Assembly (NCBI RefSeq): GCF_014212055.1
Contig: NZ_JACJVO010000003.1
Coordinates: 246,945-310,944, forward strand
DNA length: 64,000 nucleotides
From: Cohnella zeiphila
GTDB taxonomy: Bacteria; Bacillota; Bacilli; Paenibacillales; Paenibacillaceae
Direction of reading: 5' to 3'
In this document: in pieces, positions 7,528-15,810 of the stretch
Layout: each line of letters begins with the position of its first letter
Position numbering within the stretch: position 1 is the first letter of the stretch
The notes under the pieces: generated by a model
The model's database searches: none
Told to the model about the DNA's origin: nothing
The model's input: the letters and a program-made list of their open reading frames with translations, nothing else
Translations under genes and position numbers: made by a program

Positions 7528-9135
7528 TTATGCAAGAGGACGGCCGCCGGCGACGACCTGCCAGTTGTCGTTCACGGACGCACGGATCGTTCCCTTCGCC
7601 AGAATGTGGTTCGCCAGCAGCTCCGACACGTCGATCTGGATGTCCCGAACGAGCGGCTTGTCCTTGAACATCGGATACTCCCCGCCGCCGACCGCGCGGT
7701 AATTGTTCATGACGACGTCGTACGTTCCGTTCGGATCGAGCGGCATTCCGTTCCGTTCCAATCGGACGACTCGCTCTCCGACCGGACGCGCGATATCGAG
7801 CGTATAATCGACGCCTTCCCACATGTCGTAATTGTAATGCTGGGGCTTCGGATCGGAAAAAGCGGCGCTTACCCGAACCTCGCCGCCTTCGCCGAGTTCG
7901 AAGTAAGCGGCCGAGCGTTCCAGAGCGTCCTGAATGTCGCGGCCGGACACTCGCAGCACCTTGAGCGTGTTCGGATAAATATAGTTGGCCACGATCTCGC
8001 GCATCGTGATCCGGCTCCCGAAGCCGGGAGACAGATTGTCGAACAGCGCCGTGCAGCTGATGTCCGCCCCAGATGCCTCCATCTGCACCCGGTTCAAAAA
8101 TTCGATATACGGATGTTCCCGCAGCCGGACATTCATCGGATCGTCGATCGTCATCTCGCCCTCTACAAAGCCGATCGGCTGGTCGAGCCATTGCTGCGTC
8201 TTTTCCTCGTTGTCCTTGACGATGTCGAGCACGGCGGGGTCGAGCGGCGCCGATTCGTCGGGGAGCAATAGATCCGATTCGGTATCCGCCACCTGCCAGC
8301 GGTCGCCCTGGCGATCCAGACGAACGAGCACTCTGCCCAGGTGCTTGCCCATCCCCCCGGCTTGGATCACCCGTACGCCGTTTATCGTCGCGCCTGCAAT
8401 CTCCCGGTGCTGGTGCCCGGTCAACAGTACGTCGATGCCAGGCACTTCGCGGCACAGCTCATAACCTTGATTTTCCCCGGTCATCTGTTCCGTCGGCTCG
8501 CCCGTCTCCAAGCTGCGCTCGAAGCCGCCGTGATACGCGACGACGAGCAAGTCGACCCGTTCCCGATCGCGCAGAACCGGGACCCATCGTTTGGCCGCCT
8601 CCGCGGCATCCTGGAAGACAAGCCCTTTCAGGTTGCCGGGATGCTCCCAATTCGGAATGTAGTGCGTCGTCAGCCCCAGCACGCCGACTCGCAGTCCGCC
8701 CTCGAATTCCTTGACCAGATAGGGCGGTCCGAAAAAGGGCTCTCCCGTCTCCGCGTCGACGATGTTGGCGGACATCCACGGGAAGGCGGACTCTCGGACG
8801 GCAGCGCCCAGGAAATCGAGCCCGTAGTTGAATTCATGGTTGCCGAGCACGGCCGCATCGTAACCAAGCTCGTTCAGAATGCGAATCATCGGATTGGGCG
8901 CATCTCCGCCGAACCGCGCGAAATGATATGAGAACGGGGTACCCTGAATGAGATCGCCGTTGTCGATCAGCAGATGATTCCGGTGGAGCTCCTTCTGCCG
9001 CCGGATCAGCGGCGCCAGCCGAGCGAGGCCGGTCGGGCTGGGGCCATTGTTCGCATAATGAATCGGCAATACGTTGCCGTGTACGTCCGTCGTGTAAAGA
9101 AGCGCGACCGAGACCGAATCCCGGGATGGTTCCAT
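7528..9135 (-). CDS. 5'-nucleotidase / 2',3'-cyclic-nucleotide phosphodiesterase family protein (UshA-like)
   Basis: A 535-residue two-domain metallophosphoesterase. The N-terminal domain shows dimetal ligands in order: TTDVHGN, IDNGDLIQGTP, LGNHEFNYG, VVAYHGG and TGHQHREI. The C-terminal 5'-nucleotidase domain (from about 330) has the FxN-type loop (LFDNLSPGF) and NNYRAVGGGEYPMF. Such enzymes dephosphorylate nucleotides or cyclic nucleotides. There is no signal peptide or SLH/LPXTG anchor, so it is probably cytoplasmic like Bacillus YunD, unlike the secreted YfkN. The ATG at 9135 has GGAAGGA upstream. Confidence 0.85.
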   Translation of the reverse strand: MEPSRDSVSVALLYTTDVHGNVLPIHYANNGPSPTGLARLAPLIRRQKELHRNHLLIDNGDLIQGTPFSYHFARFGGDAPNPMIRILNELGYDAAVLGNHEFNYGLDFLGAAVRESAFPWMSANIVDAETGEPFFGPPYLVKEFEGGLRVGVLGLTTHYIPNWEHPGNLKGLVFQDAAEAAKRWVPVLRDRERVDLLVVAYHGGFERSLETGEPTEQMTGENQGYELCREVPGIDVLLTGHQHREIAGATINGVRVIQAGGMGKHLGRVLVRLDRQGDRWQVADTESDLLLPDESAPLDPAVLDIVKDNEEKTQQWLDQPIGFVEGEMTIDDPMNVRLREHPYIEFLNRVQMEASGADISCTALFDNLSPGFGSRITMREIVANYIYPNTLKVLRVSGRDIQDALERSAAYFELGEGGEVRVSAAFSDPKPQHYNYDMWEGVDYTLDIARPVGERVVRLERNGMPLDPNGTYDVVMNNYRAVGGGEYPMFKDKPLVRDIQIDVSELLANHILAKGTIRASVNDNWQVVAGGRPLA

Positions 9136-9187
9136 AAGGCAGCATCCTTCCGCTTAATAGGTTCATTCTCGATCATACAATAAATAA

Positions 9188-9283
9188 ACCTTCGCGGCAC
9201 CCCGATCAGCTCTAAAACATTCGCCAAGGTCGAGGTACGGAGACATCGGGAGTTTGAGGAGGATTGATCCTCCAATTTTTTTT
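9188..9283 (+). ncRNA. Candidate small RNA (orphan promoter and terminator)
   Basis: Between two minus-strand genes the plus strand carries TTAATA at 9154 and TACAAT at 9176-9181 (16-base spacer). An outer CCCGAT...ATCGGG pairing follows. Then comes a hairpin GGAGGA-TTGA-TCCTCC (9258-9273) with eight T residues (9276-9283). No plus-strand ORF with a ribosome site lies between. A roughly 95-base structured transcript is inferred; the hairpin has no T tract in the minus direction. Confidence 0.3.
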
Positions 9284-9286
9284 GGC

Positions 9287-10180
9287 TCAGCCCTGCTCCG
9301 GGCGCAGTGCCGCCTCAAGCAGCGCGGCTCCTTTGGCTCCGAGCCAAGCGTCAAACGTCATCAGAGCCGGGTGAAGACGGCGAAGCTCGTTGAAATTCAC
9401 TTCGTAACTATCCCCGTTCAGCCACTCGTATAGATCGGCCAACGTTTCGTTCCGGCTGCGGATCGCTGCGATCGGAACATTGGCGTAGCGGACCGGCCGT
9501 CGAAGGGCCTTGGAGATCGAAGCCGCCATTTCAAGGGGCGTCGGCGCGTCGCCGGCGAGCTCGATCGTTCGCCCGACGAATTCCTCCGGCCGCTCGAAAG
9601 CCAGCGCGGCAAAGGAAGCGACGTCGTCGACGGCGATCAATTTGACGGGAACGTCCGGCTTCGTCGCTTCCGCCAATATTCCATCGTTCAGGCCGAACAG
9701 CGGATTCGCGTAGCTCTCCATGAAGCCGGCCGGCCGCAGCACCGTCGCCCGCAGTCCGATCTCCCGGATATGCTTTTCTATCTCCCATTTGGCCGAATAG
9801 CGGAAGCGCGCTTGCCGGTCCGCGCCGCCGACCGACGAATAAACGAAGTGCCGAACCCCTGCCTGCATTGCGGCGTCGGCCACATTGCGGCCCAGTTGGA
9901 TCTCCTTATCGGTCGCGGCGTCGCTCGGGTCCCACTCGGGCGGCTGAACGCTGAACACGCCGTACGTCCCCTCCATGGCCGCATCCAGCGCATCGCGGTC
10001 GTTCATATCCCCGGCGCAAAGCCGGGCGCCTTCCCGGGCCAACCGCTGCGCGGCTTCGTCTGAAGGGGCGCGGGTAAAGGCCCGAACGCTCCACCCGTCC
10101 GCCAGCAGACGCCTCGCCGTCGCTCCGCCTTGCCGCCCGGTTGCCCCCATCACCAAGATCGTTTTTCCCGCATTTCCCAT
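9287..10180 (-). CDS. NmrA-family NAD(P)-binding protein
   Basis: The 297-residue atypical short-chain dehydrogenase has the N-terminal glycine motif VMGATGRQGGATA. The NmrA/HSCARG pattern continues with FSVQPPEWDP, VYSSVGGADR, LRPAGFMESYANP and VKLIAVDDVASFAALAFERP. Members of this family are redox-sensing regulators or reductases and often lack the classical YxxxK pair, as here. It is divergent from an HxlR regulator, an arrangement common for quinone- or aldehyde-responsive reductases, so the regulator probably controls it. The substrate is unknown. Confidence 0.8.
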   Translation of the reverse strand: MGNAGKTILVMGATGRQGGATARRLLADGWSVRAFTRAPSDEAAQRLAREGARLCAGDMNDRDALDAAMEGTYGVFSVQPPEWDPSDAATDKEIQLGRNVADAAMQAGVRHFVYSSVGGADRQARFRYSAKWEIEKHIREIGLRATVLRPAGFMESYANPLFGLNDGILAEATKPDVPVKLIAVDDVASFAALAFERPEEFVGRTIELAGDAPTPLEMAASISKALRRPVRYANVPIAAIRSRNETLADLYEWLNGDSYEVNFNELRRLHPALMTFDAWLGAKGAALLEAALRPEQG

Positions 10181-10258
10181 TGTCTCTTCCTCCTTCGGTT
10201 CATTTATGGCAAGCTTAGAAGAAGCGAGCGGTTTTGATAAGAACGCAATTCATTTCGT

Positions 10259-10281
10259 CTTACTTTCAAAAAGAAAGCAAG
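10259..10281. promoter_or_regulatory. Candidate HxlR operator dyad
   Basis: A 9-bp inverted repeat, CTTACTTTC (10259-10267) and GAAAGCAAG (10273-10281), with a 5-base spacer and one mismatch. It sits just upstream of the HxlR gene and its right arm includes bases next to the ribosome site, fitting autoregulation and control of the divergent NmrA gene. Confidence 0.45.
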
Positions 10282-10292
10282 GGGGCGATCTC

Positions 10293-10640
10293 ATGAGCTC
10301 TAGCGAGGATTCCATGTGTCGGGCCGCGGTCGACGAGGCGCTGCAGACCGTAGGCGGCAAATGGTCCTATGACGTCATATCCCGGCTCTATTACGGTCCG
10401 CAACGCTTTAATCAGCTTCGCCGAGCCTTGGGCGGCATCACGGTCAAATCTTTGACGGACGCTTTGCGTCAACTGGAGCGGCAGGGAGTCGTCCATCGCG
10501 AGGTCATTCCGACCTATCCCGTGAACGTGGAATACTCCTTGACGGAGAAGGGCAGAGATTTCCGCGCCGTTTTGTTCCAGATGCGCGCCTGGGGGGAGAA
10601 GTGGCTCCCCGGCGAAAAGGATGAGAAGGCGGAAGGCTGA
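10293..10640 (+). CDS. HxlR-family winged-helix transcriptional regulator
   Basis: The 115-residue protein is a full-length HxlR regulator: MCRAAVDEALQTVGGKWSYDVISRLYYGPQRFNQLRRALGGIT, then a recognition helix and wing (KSLTDALRQLERQGVVHREV) and YSLTEKGRDF. The conserved Cys near the N-terminus (MCRAAVDEAL) is the residue used as a thiol sensor in YodB/HypR-type members. The open frame extends far upstream, but the ATG at 10293 is chosen because GGGGG is 8 bases upstream and it gives the family length. It probably represses the divergent NmrA-type gene. Confidence 0.87.
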   Translation: MSSSEDSMCRAAVDEALQTVGGKWSYDVISRLYYGPQRFNQLRRALGGITVKSLTDALRQLERQGVVHREVIPTYPVNVEYSLTEKGRDFRAVLFQMRAWGEKWLPGEKDEKAEG

Positions 10641-10830
10641 GCTGAGTTCCCGCCTGCGCGGCAAAGGGACACGGGCAGACGGAGACGCTCGCGATCCCAT
10701 AACCGCCATCCTTCATTCGGGCCCGAACTCGGGTCGGATTCGGCATCCCTCCGCGGATTAGGGTCTGAATCCAATCTCTGCTACAATGAGGATTAAGCAC
10801 AAAAAAAGACTGCGCAGGGAGGGAAATGCC

Positions 10831-11805
10831 ATGACTGACGTCCATTCCGAGCAAGACCGATATGAGGTGGCGACGTTCGCCGGGGGCTGCTTCTGGTGCA
10901 TGGTGACGCCGTTCGAGGAGATGCCCGGCATTATCCGCGTCGTATCGGGATATACCGGCGGACATACGAAAGCTCCGACCTACGAGGAAGTTTGTTCGGA
11001 GACGACCGGCCACGCGGAAGCGGTGCAGATTACGTTCGATCCGGAGCTGATGCCGTACGAGAAGCTGCTGAACATCTACTGGCAGCAGATCGATCCGACC
11101 GACGAGGGAGGCCAGTTCCACGACCGGGGCTCCTCCTACCGGACGTCGATCTTCTACGCGAACGAGGAGCAGCGCCGCAAGGCGGAGCAGTCGAAGGAGG
11201 AGCTGGAGCGAAGCGGGCGCTTCGACCGGCCGATCGTGACGCCGATCGTTCCGTTGCAAGAGTTCTATCCGGCGGAGGATTATCATCAGGATTTCCATAA
11301 GAAAAATCCGCTTCGCTATAAAATGTACCGGAGAGGGTCCGGGCGGGACGACTTTATCGCCGCGCACTGGAACACGGCGAAGGACAAGGAGAAGCTCCGC
11401 GGGAAGCTGACGCCGCTCCAATTCGAAGTGACGCAGAACAACGCCACCGAGCCTCCTTTTCGCAACGAGTTCTGGGACCATCACGGCGAGGGCATCTACG
11501 TCGACGTCGTCTCGGGAGAGCCGCTGTTCAGCTCGCTCGACAAGTACGACTCCGGCTGCGGCTGGCCGAGCTTCACGAAGCCGATCGACAAGGGAATCGT
11601 CAAGGAGAAGGAAGACTACACCCACAACATGATCCGCACCGAAGTGCGCAGCGGCGAAGCGGACTCGCACCTGGGACACGTGTTCCCGGACGGCCCCGGA
11701 CCGGCGGGCCTGAGGTACTGCATCAATTCCGCCGCGCTGCGTTTCGTGCCGAAGGAAGAGCTGGAGCGGGAAGGCTACGGCCGCTACAAGAAGCTTTTTG
11801 AATAA
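10831..11805 (+). CDS. msrAB: Bifunctional peptide-methionine sulfoxide reductase MsrA-MsrB
   Basis: A 324-residue fusion that repairs both S- and R-methionine sulfoxide. The N-terminal MsrA domain (about 10-165) has the catalytic GCFWC motif, [25 protein letters not shown] split over its usual positions, and YHQDF. The C-terminal MsrB domain (about 185-322) has SGCGWPSF and the catalytic Cys in [11 protein letters not shown]. The zinc-binding CxxC pairs of some MsrB proteins are absent. The ATG at 10831 has GGGAGGG 6 bases upstream, and TACAAT at 10789-10794 is a plausible -10. It is monocistronic with its own terminator. Confidence 0.93.
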   Translation: MTDVHSEQDRYEVATFAGGCFWCMVTPFEEMPGIIRVVSGYTGGHTKAPTYEEVCSETTGHAEAVQITFDPELMPYEKLLNIYWQQIDPTDEGGQFHDRGSSYRTSIFYANEEQRRKAEQSKEELERSGRFDRPIVTPIVPLQEFYPAEDYHQDFHKKNPLRYKMYRRGSGRDDFIAAHWNTAKDKEKLRGKLTPLQFEVTQNNATEPPFRNEFWDHHGEGIYVDVVSGEPLFSSLDKYDSGCGWPSFTKPIDKGIVKEKEDYTHNMIRTEVRSGEADSHLGHVFPDGPGPAGLRYCINSAALRFVPKEELEREGYGRYKKLFE

Positions 11806-11809
11806 AGAC

Positions 11810-11854
11810 AAGACCGCTTGTCGGCCCGCCAACGGCCGGAGCGGTCTTTTATTA
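11810..11854 (+). terminator. Terminator of msrAB
   Basis: Stem AAGACCGCT (11810-11818) with AGCGGTCTT (11840-11848), followed by TTTTATTATT. Confidence 0.85.
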
Positions 11855-11881
11855 TTAATCAATCTAATTAAGTCCCGGGGT

Positions 11882-11931
11882 CCCCGCAAAGTACCTGGGT
11901 AAGCTTCGAAGCCAAGCCCTACTTTGCGGGG
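11882..11931. repeat. 50-bp palindromic element
   Basis: A perfect 12-bp inverted repeat, CCCCGCAAAGTA at 11882-11893 and its complement at 11920-11931. It encloses a nested GGG...CCC and GCTTCGAAGC palindrome. There is no T tract on either side, so it is not a simple terminator. It may be a REP-like element or a cruciform. Confidence 0.6.
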
Positions 11932-12038
11932 GGATCTTACCGTAAAAATGCACACGCTTTGCATGGAACGGCACCCGACGGGGCCGGGACGAATGGGATA
12001 TGATGGAGGGGATAAGCGAACGGAGGGAGCTGACCATC

Positions 12039-13016
12039 ATGCCCCAAGTAACCGATAAAGGGCAAATCGAGCAACGGTTGAAACAAGTGATCGCGCAGTT
12101 CGACGAGGCGGGACGGAATCACTATATGCTGCGGAACTTCGACGATTATCTTTTTCATCGCAGGCATTTGGACCGGCTTCTGTACATGCTGGAGCTGCTT
12201 CTGCCTTATTGCGGAGCGGACAAGCGCATCGCGGATCTGGGCAGCAACATCGTGTTTCCCTATCTGGTCAAGCTGTGCTCGGACGCGGAGGCTTGCGACG
12301 GCGTTGCGAAAACGTTGGAGCGCAGCGAGTACTTCGTGTTCCGGGAAGACGGTTCGACGGTCGTTCGGCCGCTCGAGTACCCGTTTACGAACATGGCGTC
12401 GGAGCCCGGCGGCATTGCCGTTCCCCTGATCCATTGCGATCTGTCCAGAAATCCGCTTCCCTACCGGAACGCCTCGCTCGATGTCGTGACCTGCTTCGAA
12501 ACGCTCGAGCATCTTCACAGCGATCCGATGAACCTGATGGCGGAAGTCAACCGGACGTTGAAGCCGGACGGAATCTTCATGCTGACGACTCCCAACGCGA
12601 ACTCCATCTCCAATCTGAAACGGTCGATCCGCCACGAGTCTCCGAATTTTTATCCGCCTTTCATTCGCAATATGGACTTTATCGAGCATGTGAAGGAGTA
12701 TTCCGTCAAAGAGATCCGCTTGCTATTTCAAAGCGCCGGCTTCGAGATCGAGCGGCTGGAGACGTTCGACCATGTCCGTTCGGACGAGTTCAATCATTAC
12801 GAGGCTTATCAGATCGACTATGCCGACGCCGACGAAGCCGAGCTCAGCCGCCTGAGGGAACGGGACGCCGAGCTGGAAAAGGCCGTCGTAAAGCTGCTGG
12901 AACGGGATGAGGGGGCGAGTCTTTACCGGGGGGATTACGTTCTCGTTTTCGCCAGAAAAGTCTCGGAAGTCAACAACCGTTATTGTTTTCCGGTTTACGA
13001 GAAGTTCGAACTTTAG
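12039..13016 (+). CDS. Class I SAM-dependent methyltransferase
   Basis: The 325-residue protein has a Methyltransf_11-type core: a SAM-binding strand RIADLGSNIVFPYL, then LDVVTCFETLEHLHSDPMN (post-II/motif IV), VNRTLKPDGIFMLTTPN and a C-terminal extension. The first glycine-rich loop is atypical (DLGSNI rather than D-x-GxGxG). An N-terminal helical segment of about 70 residues precedes the fold. The substrate is unknown. The ATG at 12039 is chosen for GGAGGG 11 bases upstream; an ATG at 12000 has no ribosome site. It is a single gene between the palindromic element and the GH36 promoter. Confidence 0.72.
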   Translation: MPQVTDKGQIEQRLKQVIAQFDEAGRNHYMLRNFDDYLFHRRHLDRLLYMLELLLPYCGADKRIADLGSNIVFPYLVKLCSDAEACDGVAKTLERSEYFVFREDGSTVVRPLEYPFTNMASEPGGIAVPLIHCDLSRNPLPYRNASLDVVTCFETLEHLHSDPMNLMAEVNRTLKPDGIFMLTTPNANSISNLKRSIRHESPNFYPPFIRNMDFIEHVKEYSVKEIRLLFQSAGFEIERLETFDHVRSDEFNHYEAYQIDYADADEAELSRLRERDAELEKAVVKLLERDEGASLYRGDYVLVFARKVSEVNNRYCFPVYEKFEL

Positions 13017-13091
13017 TCTGCGGCGCCCGCTGCGCCCGCCTTCCGGACCGCCCATCGTAGAAAATCGTCCCTTCGAAGGAGTTGATGTACG

Positions 13092-13120
13092 TTGACTTCG
13101 GAAGGAAAGTTGAGTATACG
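13092..13120 (+). promoter_or_regulatory. Sigma-A promoter of the alpha-galactosidase gene
   Basis: TTGACT (13092-13097), a 17-base spacer and TATACG (13115-13120), about 45 bases before the GTG start. Confidence 0.65.
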
Positions 13121-13165
13121 TAAGAAGATGACTTGCATGAATAAGAGGCGAGAGGTGCAGAGCGA

Positions 13166-15355
13166 GTGGCGATTCGTTACGATGAGAAAAATCGGACTTT
13201 TTATCTTCAATCCGGCAAGACAAGCTATGTGATGCAGATCGTCAAGGACGGCTACCTGGCGCATTCCTTTTGGGGACGGACCATTCGCGGCACGGCGATC
13301 CACGGCATGACGCCGAGCGCCTACCGGCCTTCCTTCAACCCGAATCCGTTCCCGGAGGACGAGCGGTTCACGCTGGATGCGCTGCCGCAGGAGTACCCGG
13401 GCTACGGCACGAGCGACTTCCGCTCCCCGGCCTACCAAGTCCGGCTGGCGAACGGCACGACGATCGCCGAGTTCAAGGTGAAGGAGCATCGGATCGTGGC
13501 CGGCAAGCCGGCGCTCGCGGGGCTGCCTTCGGTATATGCCGAAGGGGAAGACGAGGCGCAGACGCTGGAGATCGTCCTGGAGGACGAAGCGGCCAAGCTG
13601 CGGCTGATCGCCCGCTATACGGCGTTCCAGGACCATGACGCGATCGCCCGTTCCGCCGAGATCGTCAATCTCGGCGACGAGCCGGTGCGCGTGCAGCGGC
13701 TGCTCAGCGCCAGCGTCGATTTTCCCCGCTCCGACTACGAGGCGGTGCATCTTTGGGGAACGTGGGCCCGGGAGCGCCATGTGGCCCGCCGCGCGTTGAT
13801 GCCCGGCATCCAGGCGATCGAGAGCCGCCGGGGCTCCAGCAGCCACCAGCACAACCCGTTCCTCGCCGTCGTCTCCCCCGACGCGAACGAGGACCATGGC
13901 GACGTCTACGCGTTCAACCTGGTATATAGCGGCAGCTTCCTGGCGCAAGCGGAAGTCGACCAGTTCGCTACGACGCGGGTATCGATCGGCCTGAACCCGT
14001 TCGACTTCGAATGGCTGCTGGAGAGCGGCCAGTCTCTGCAATCTCCGGAAGCGGTGCTCGTCTACTCCGCGGAAGGGCTGGGCGGCATGTCCCGCTCGTT
14101 CCACAAGCTGTACCGCACCCGGCTGTGCCGCGGCGCGTTCCGCGACAAGGAGCGGCCGATCCTGATCAACAACTGGGAAGCGACCTACTTCGACTTCAAC
14201 GCGGAGAAGCTGATGAACATCGTGCGCGCCGCGAAGGAGCTCGGGCTGGAGCTGTTCGTGCTCGACGACGGCTGGTTCGGCCGGCGCAACGACGACAAGC
14301 GCTCGCTCGGCGATTGGTTCGTCAACACGGACAAGCTTCCCGAGGGACTGGACGGGCTGGCGGCGCAAGTGAACGGGCAGGGGCTGTCGTTCGGCTTGTG
14401 GGTCGAGCCGGAGATGATCTCTCCGGACAGCGACCTGTACCGCGCGCATCCGGACTGGTGCCTGCACGTGCCGGATCATCGCCGCACGCTGGGCCGCACC
14501 CAGCTGATTCTCGACTTCTCCCGTCAGGACGTCCGGGATTACATCACCGAGCGGTTGACCGCGATTTTCTCCAGCGCTCCGATCGCTTACGTCAAATGGG
14601 ACATGAACCGCAACATGACCGAGATCGGCTCCGCCCTGCTGCCGCCGGAACGGCAGCGCGAGACGGCGCACCGCTACATGCTCGGCCTGTACGAGGTGCT
14701 GGAGAAGATTACGTCCTCGTTCCCGGACATTCTGTTCGAGAGCTGCTCGGGCGGCGGCGGCCGCTTCGATCCGGGCATGCTCTACTACATGCCGCAGACG
14801 TGGACGAGCGACGACACGGACGCGATCGAACGGCTGAAGATTCAATACGGGACGAGCCTCGTCTATCCGGTCAGCTCGATGGGCAGCCACGTGTCCGCGG
14901 TGCCGAATCACCAGGTGCACCGGACGACTTCGCTGACGACGCGCGGGCACGTCGCCATGTCCGGCAACTTCGGCTACGAGCTGGACCTGTCCAAGCTGCC
15001 GGAGGAGGAGAAAGCCGAGATCGCCCGCCAAGTCGAGGAGTACAAGGGACTGCGCGGACTGGTGCAGCAGGGCGACTTCTACCGGCTGCTGAGCCCGTTC
15101 GAAGGCAACGACACGGCTTGGCAGTTCGTCTCGGCGGACAAGTCCGAGACCTACGCCGTCTTCGTCCGCACGCTGGCCGTGCCGAACGGCCCGCTTACCC
15201 GGCTGCGGCTGAAGGGACTCGACCCTAACCGCGATTACAAGCTTCGCGGCACCGACCGGGTATACGGCGGGGACGAGCTGATGTACGCGGGCCTGCCGAT
15301 CGAGAGCCTGCACGGGGACTTCAGCAGCCTCGCGTTTTATTTGACGAAGGCATAA
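13166..15355 (+). CDS. Alpha-galactosidase, glycoside hydrolase family 36
   Basis: A 729-residue intracellular GH36 enzyme that releases galactose from melibiose, raffinose-type and galactomannan oligosaccharides. It has an N-terminal beta-supersandwich (to about 330), a TIM barrel and a C-terminal beta domain. Key motifs are LFVLDDGWFGRRNDD, YVKWDMNRN with nucleophile Asp479, CSGGGGRFDPGM and WTSDDTDA with acid/base Asp549. These numbers are almost those of the Geobacillus enzymes, so the protein is full length. No signal peptide is present. The GTG start has only a modest ribosome site (AGAGGTG). It has its own promoter and terminator and lies upstream of the sugar ABC/YesMN locus. Confidence 0.93.
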   Translation: MAIRYDEKNRTFYLQSGKTSYVMQIVKDGYLAHSFWGRTIRGTAIHGMTPSAYRPSFNPNPFPEDERFTLDALPQEYPGYGTSDFRSPAYQVRLANGTTIAEFKVKEHRIVAGKPALAGLPSVYAEGEDEAQTLEIVLEDEAAKLRLIARYTAFQDHDAIARSAEIVNLGDEPVRVQRLLSASVDFPRSDYEAVHLWGTWARERHVARRALMPGIQAIESRRGSSSHQHNPFLAVVSPDANEDHGDVYAFNLVYSGSFLAQAEVDQFATTRVSIGLNPFDFEWLLESGQSLQSPEAVLVYSAEGLGGMSRSFHKLYRTRLCRGAFRDKERPILINNWEATYFDFNAEKLMNIVRAAKELGLELFVLDDGWFGRRNDDKRSLGDWFVNTDKLPEGLDGLAAQVNGQGLSFGLWVEPEMISPDSDLYRAHPDWCLHVPDHRRTLGRTQLILDFSRQDVRDYITERLTAIFSSAPIAYVKWDMNRNMTEIGSALLPPERQRETAHRYMLGLYEVLEKITSSFPDILFESCSGGGGRFDPGMLYYMPQTWTSDDTDAIERLKIQYGTSLVYPVSSMGSHVSAVPNHQVHRTTSLTTRGHVAMSGNFGYELDLSKLPEEEKAEIARQVEEYKGLRGLVQQGDFYRLLSPFEGNDTAWQFVSADKSETYAVFVRTLAVPNGPLTRLRLKGLDPNRDYKLRGTDRVYGGDELMYAGLPIESLHGDFSSLAFYLTKA

Positions 15356-15368
15356 TATTTTGCAACCG

Positions 15369-15407
15369 AAAGGCCCGGCCGCGGATCGCGCGGTTCGGGC
15401 CTTTTTT
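15369..15407 (+). terminator. Terminator of the GH36 gene
   Basis: GGCCCG (15372-15377) pairs with CGGGCC (15396-15401), extended by AA/TT, and is followed by TTTTTT. Confidence 0.8.
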
Positions 15408-15481
15408 CCTATATTGTCATTCCTCCGATTTGCATGTACGATGGGCTCAAACGACTAAACGAAGGCAAGGAGCAACGAGAG

Positions 15482-15697
15482 ATGACCCTGCGAACGAATT
15501 CCGAACCCGACAACGTCGTCGACCCCGCCCTCTGTCCGCTTTGCGGGCAGGCGAACGGCTGCGCCCTGACGGCCGGACGGACGATCGACCATTGCTGGTG
15601 CGTGCAAACCCTGATACCGAAGGAGCTGCTCGAACGCATTCCGCCGGAGCGCCGCCGCCGGGTCTGCGTCTGCGCCGATTGCGCGGCCCGCGGATGA
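15482..15697 (+). CDS. Cysteine-rich CWC family protein
   Basis: A 71-residue protein with the pattern of the cysteine-rich CWC family: CPLCGQANGCA, then HCWCVQTLIPKELLERIP and VCVCADCA, eight Cys in all. The C-W-C triplet is explicit. The pattern suggests a small metal-binding (zinc) protein of unknown role. The ATG at 15482 is chosen because AAGGAG lies 9 bases upstream; an in-frame ATG at 15434 lacks one. Confidence 0.8.
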   Translation: MTLRTNSEPDNVVDPALCPLCGQANGCALTAGRTIDHCWCVQTLIPKELLERIPPERRRRVCVCADCAARG

Positions 15698-15810
15698 TGC
15701 GCGTTTTTACGGATATCGTGCGCGATGCTACCGAATCTTCTGCATGCGCTTACTTGGCGGAAAAGAATTCTTCATACTGGTAAAGGTTCAAGATCCGGGG
15801 GTGCGCCGCC

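Noticed and set aside
13013..15313. A 766-codon minus-strand open frame opposite the GH36 gene
   Set aside because: GH36 on the plus strand has every catalytic motif; the opposite frame is composition-driven.
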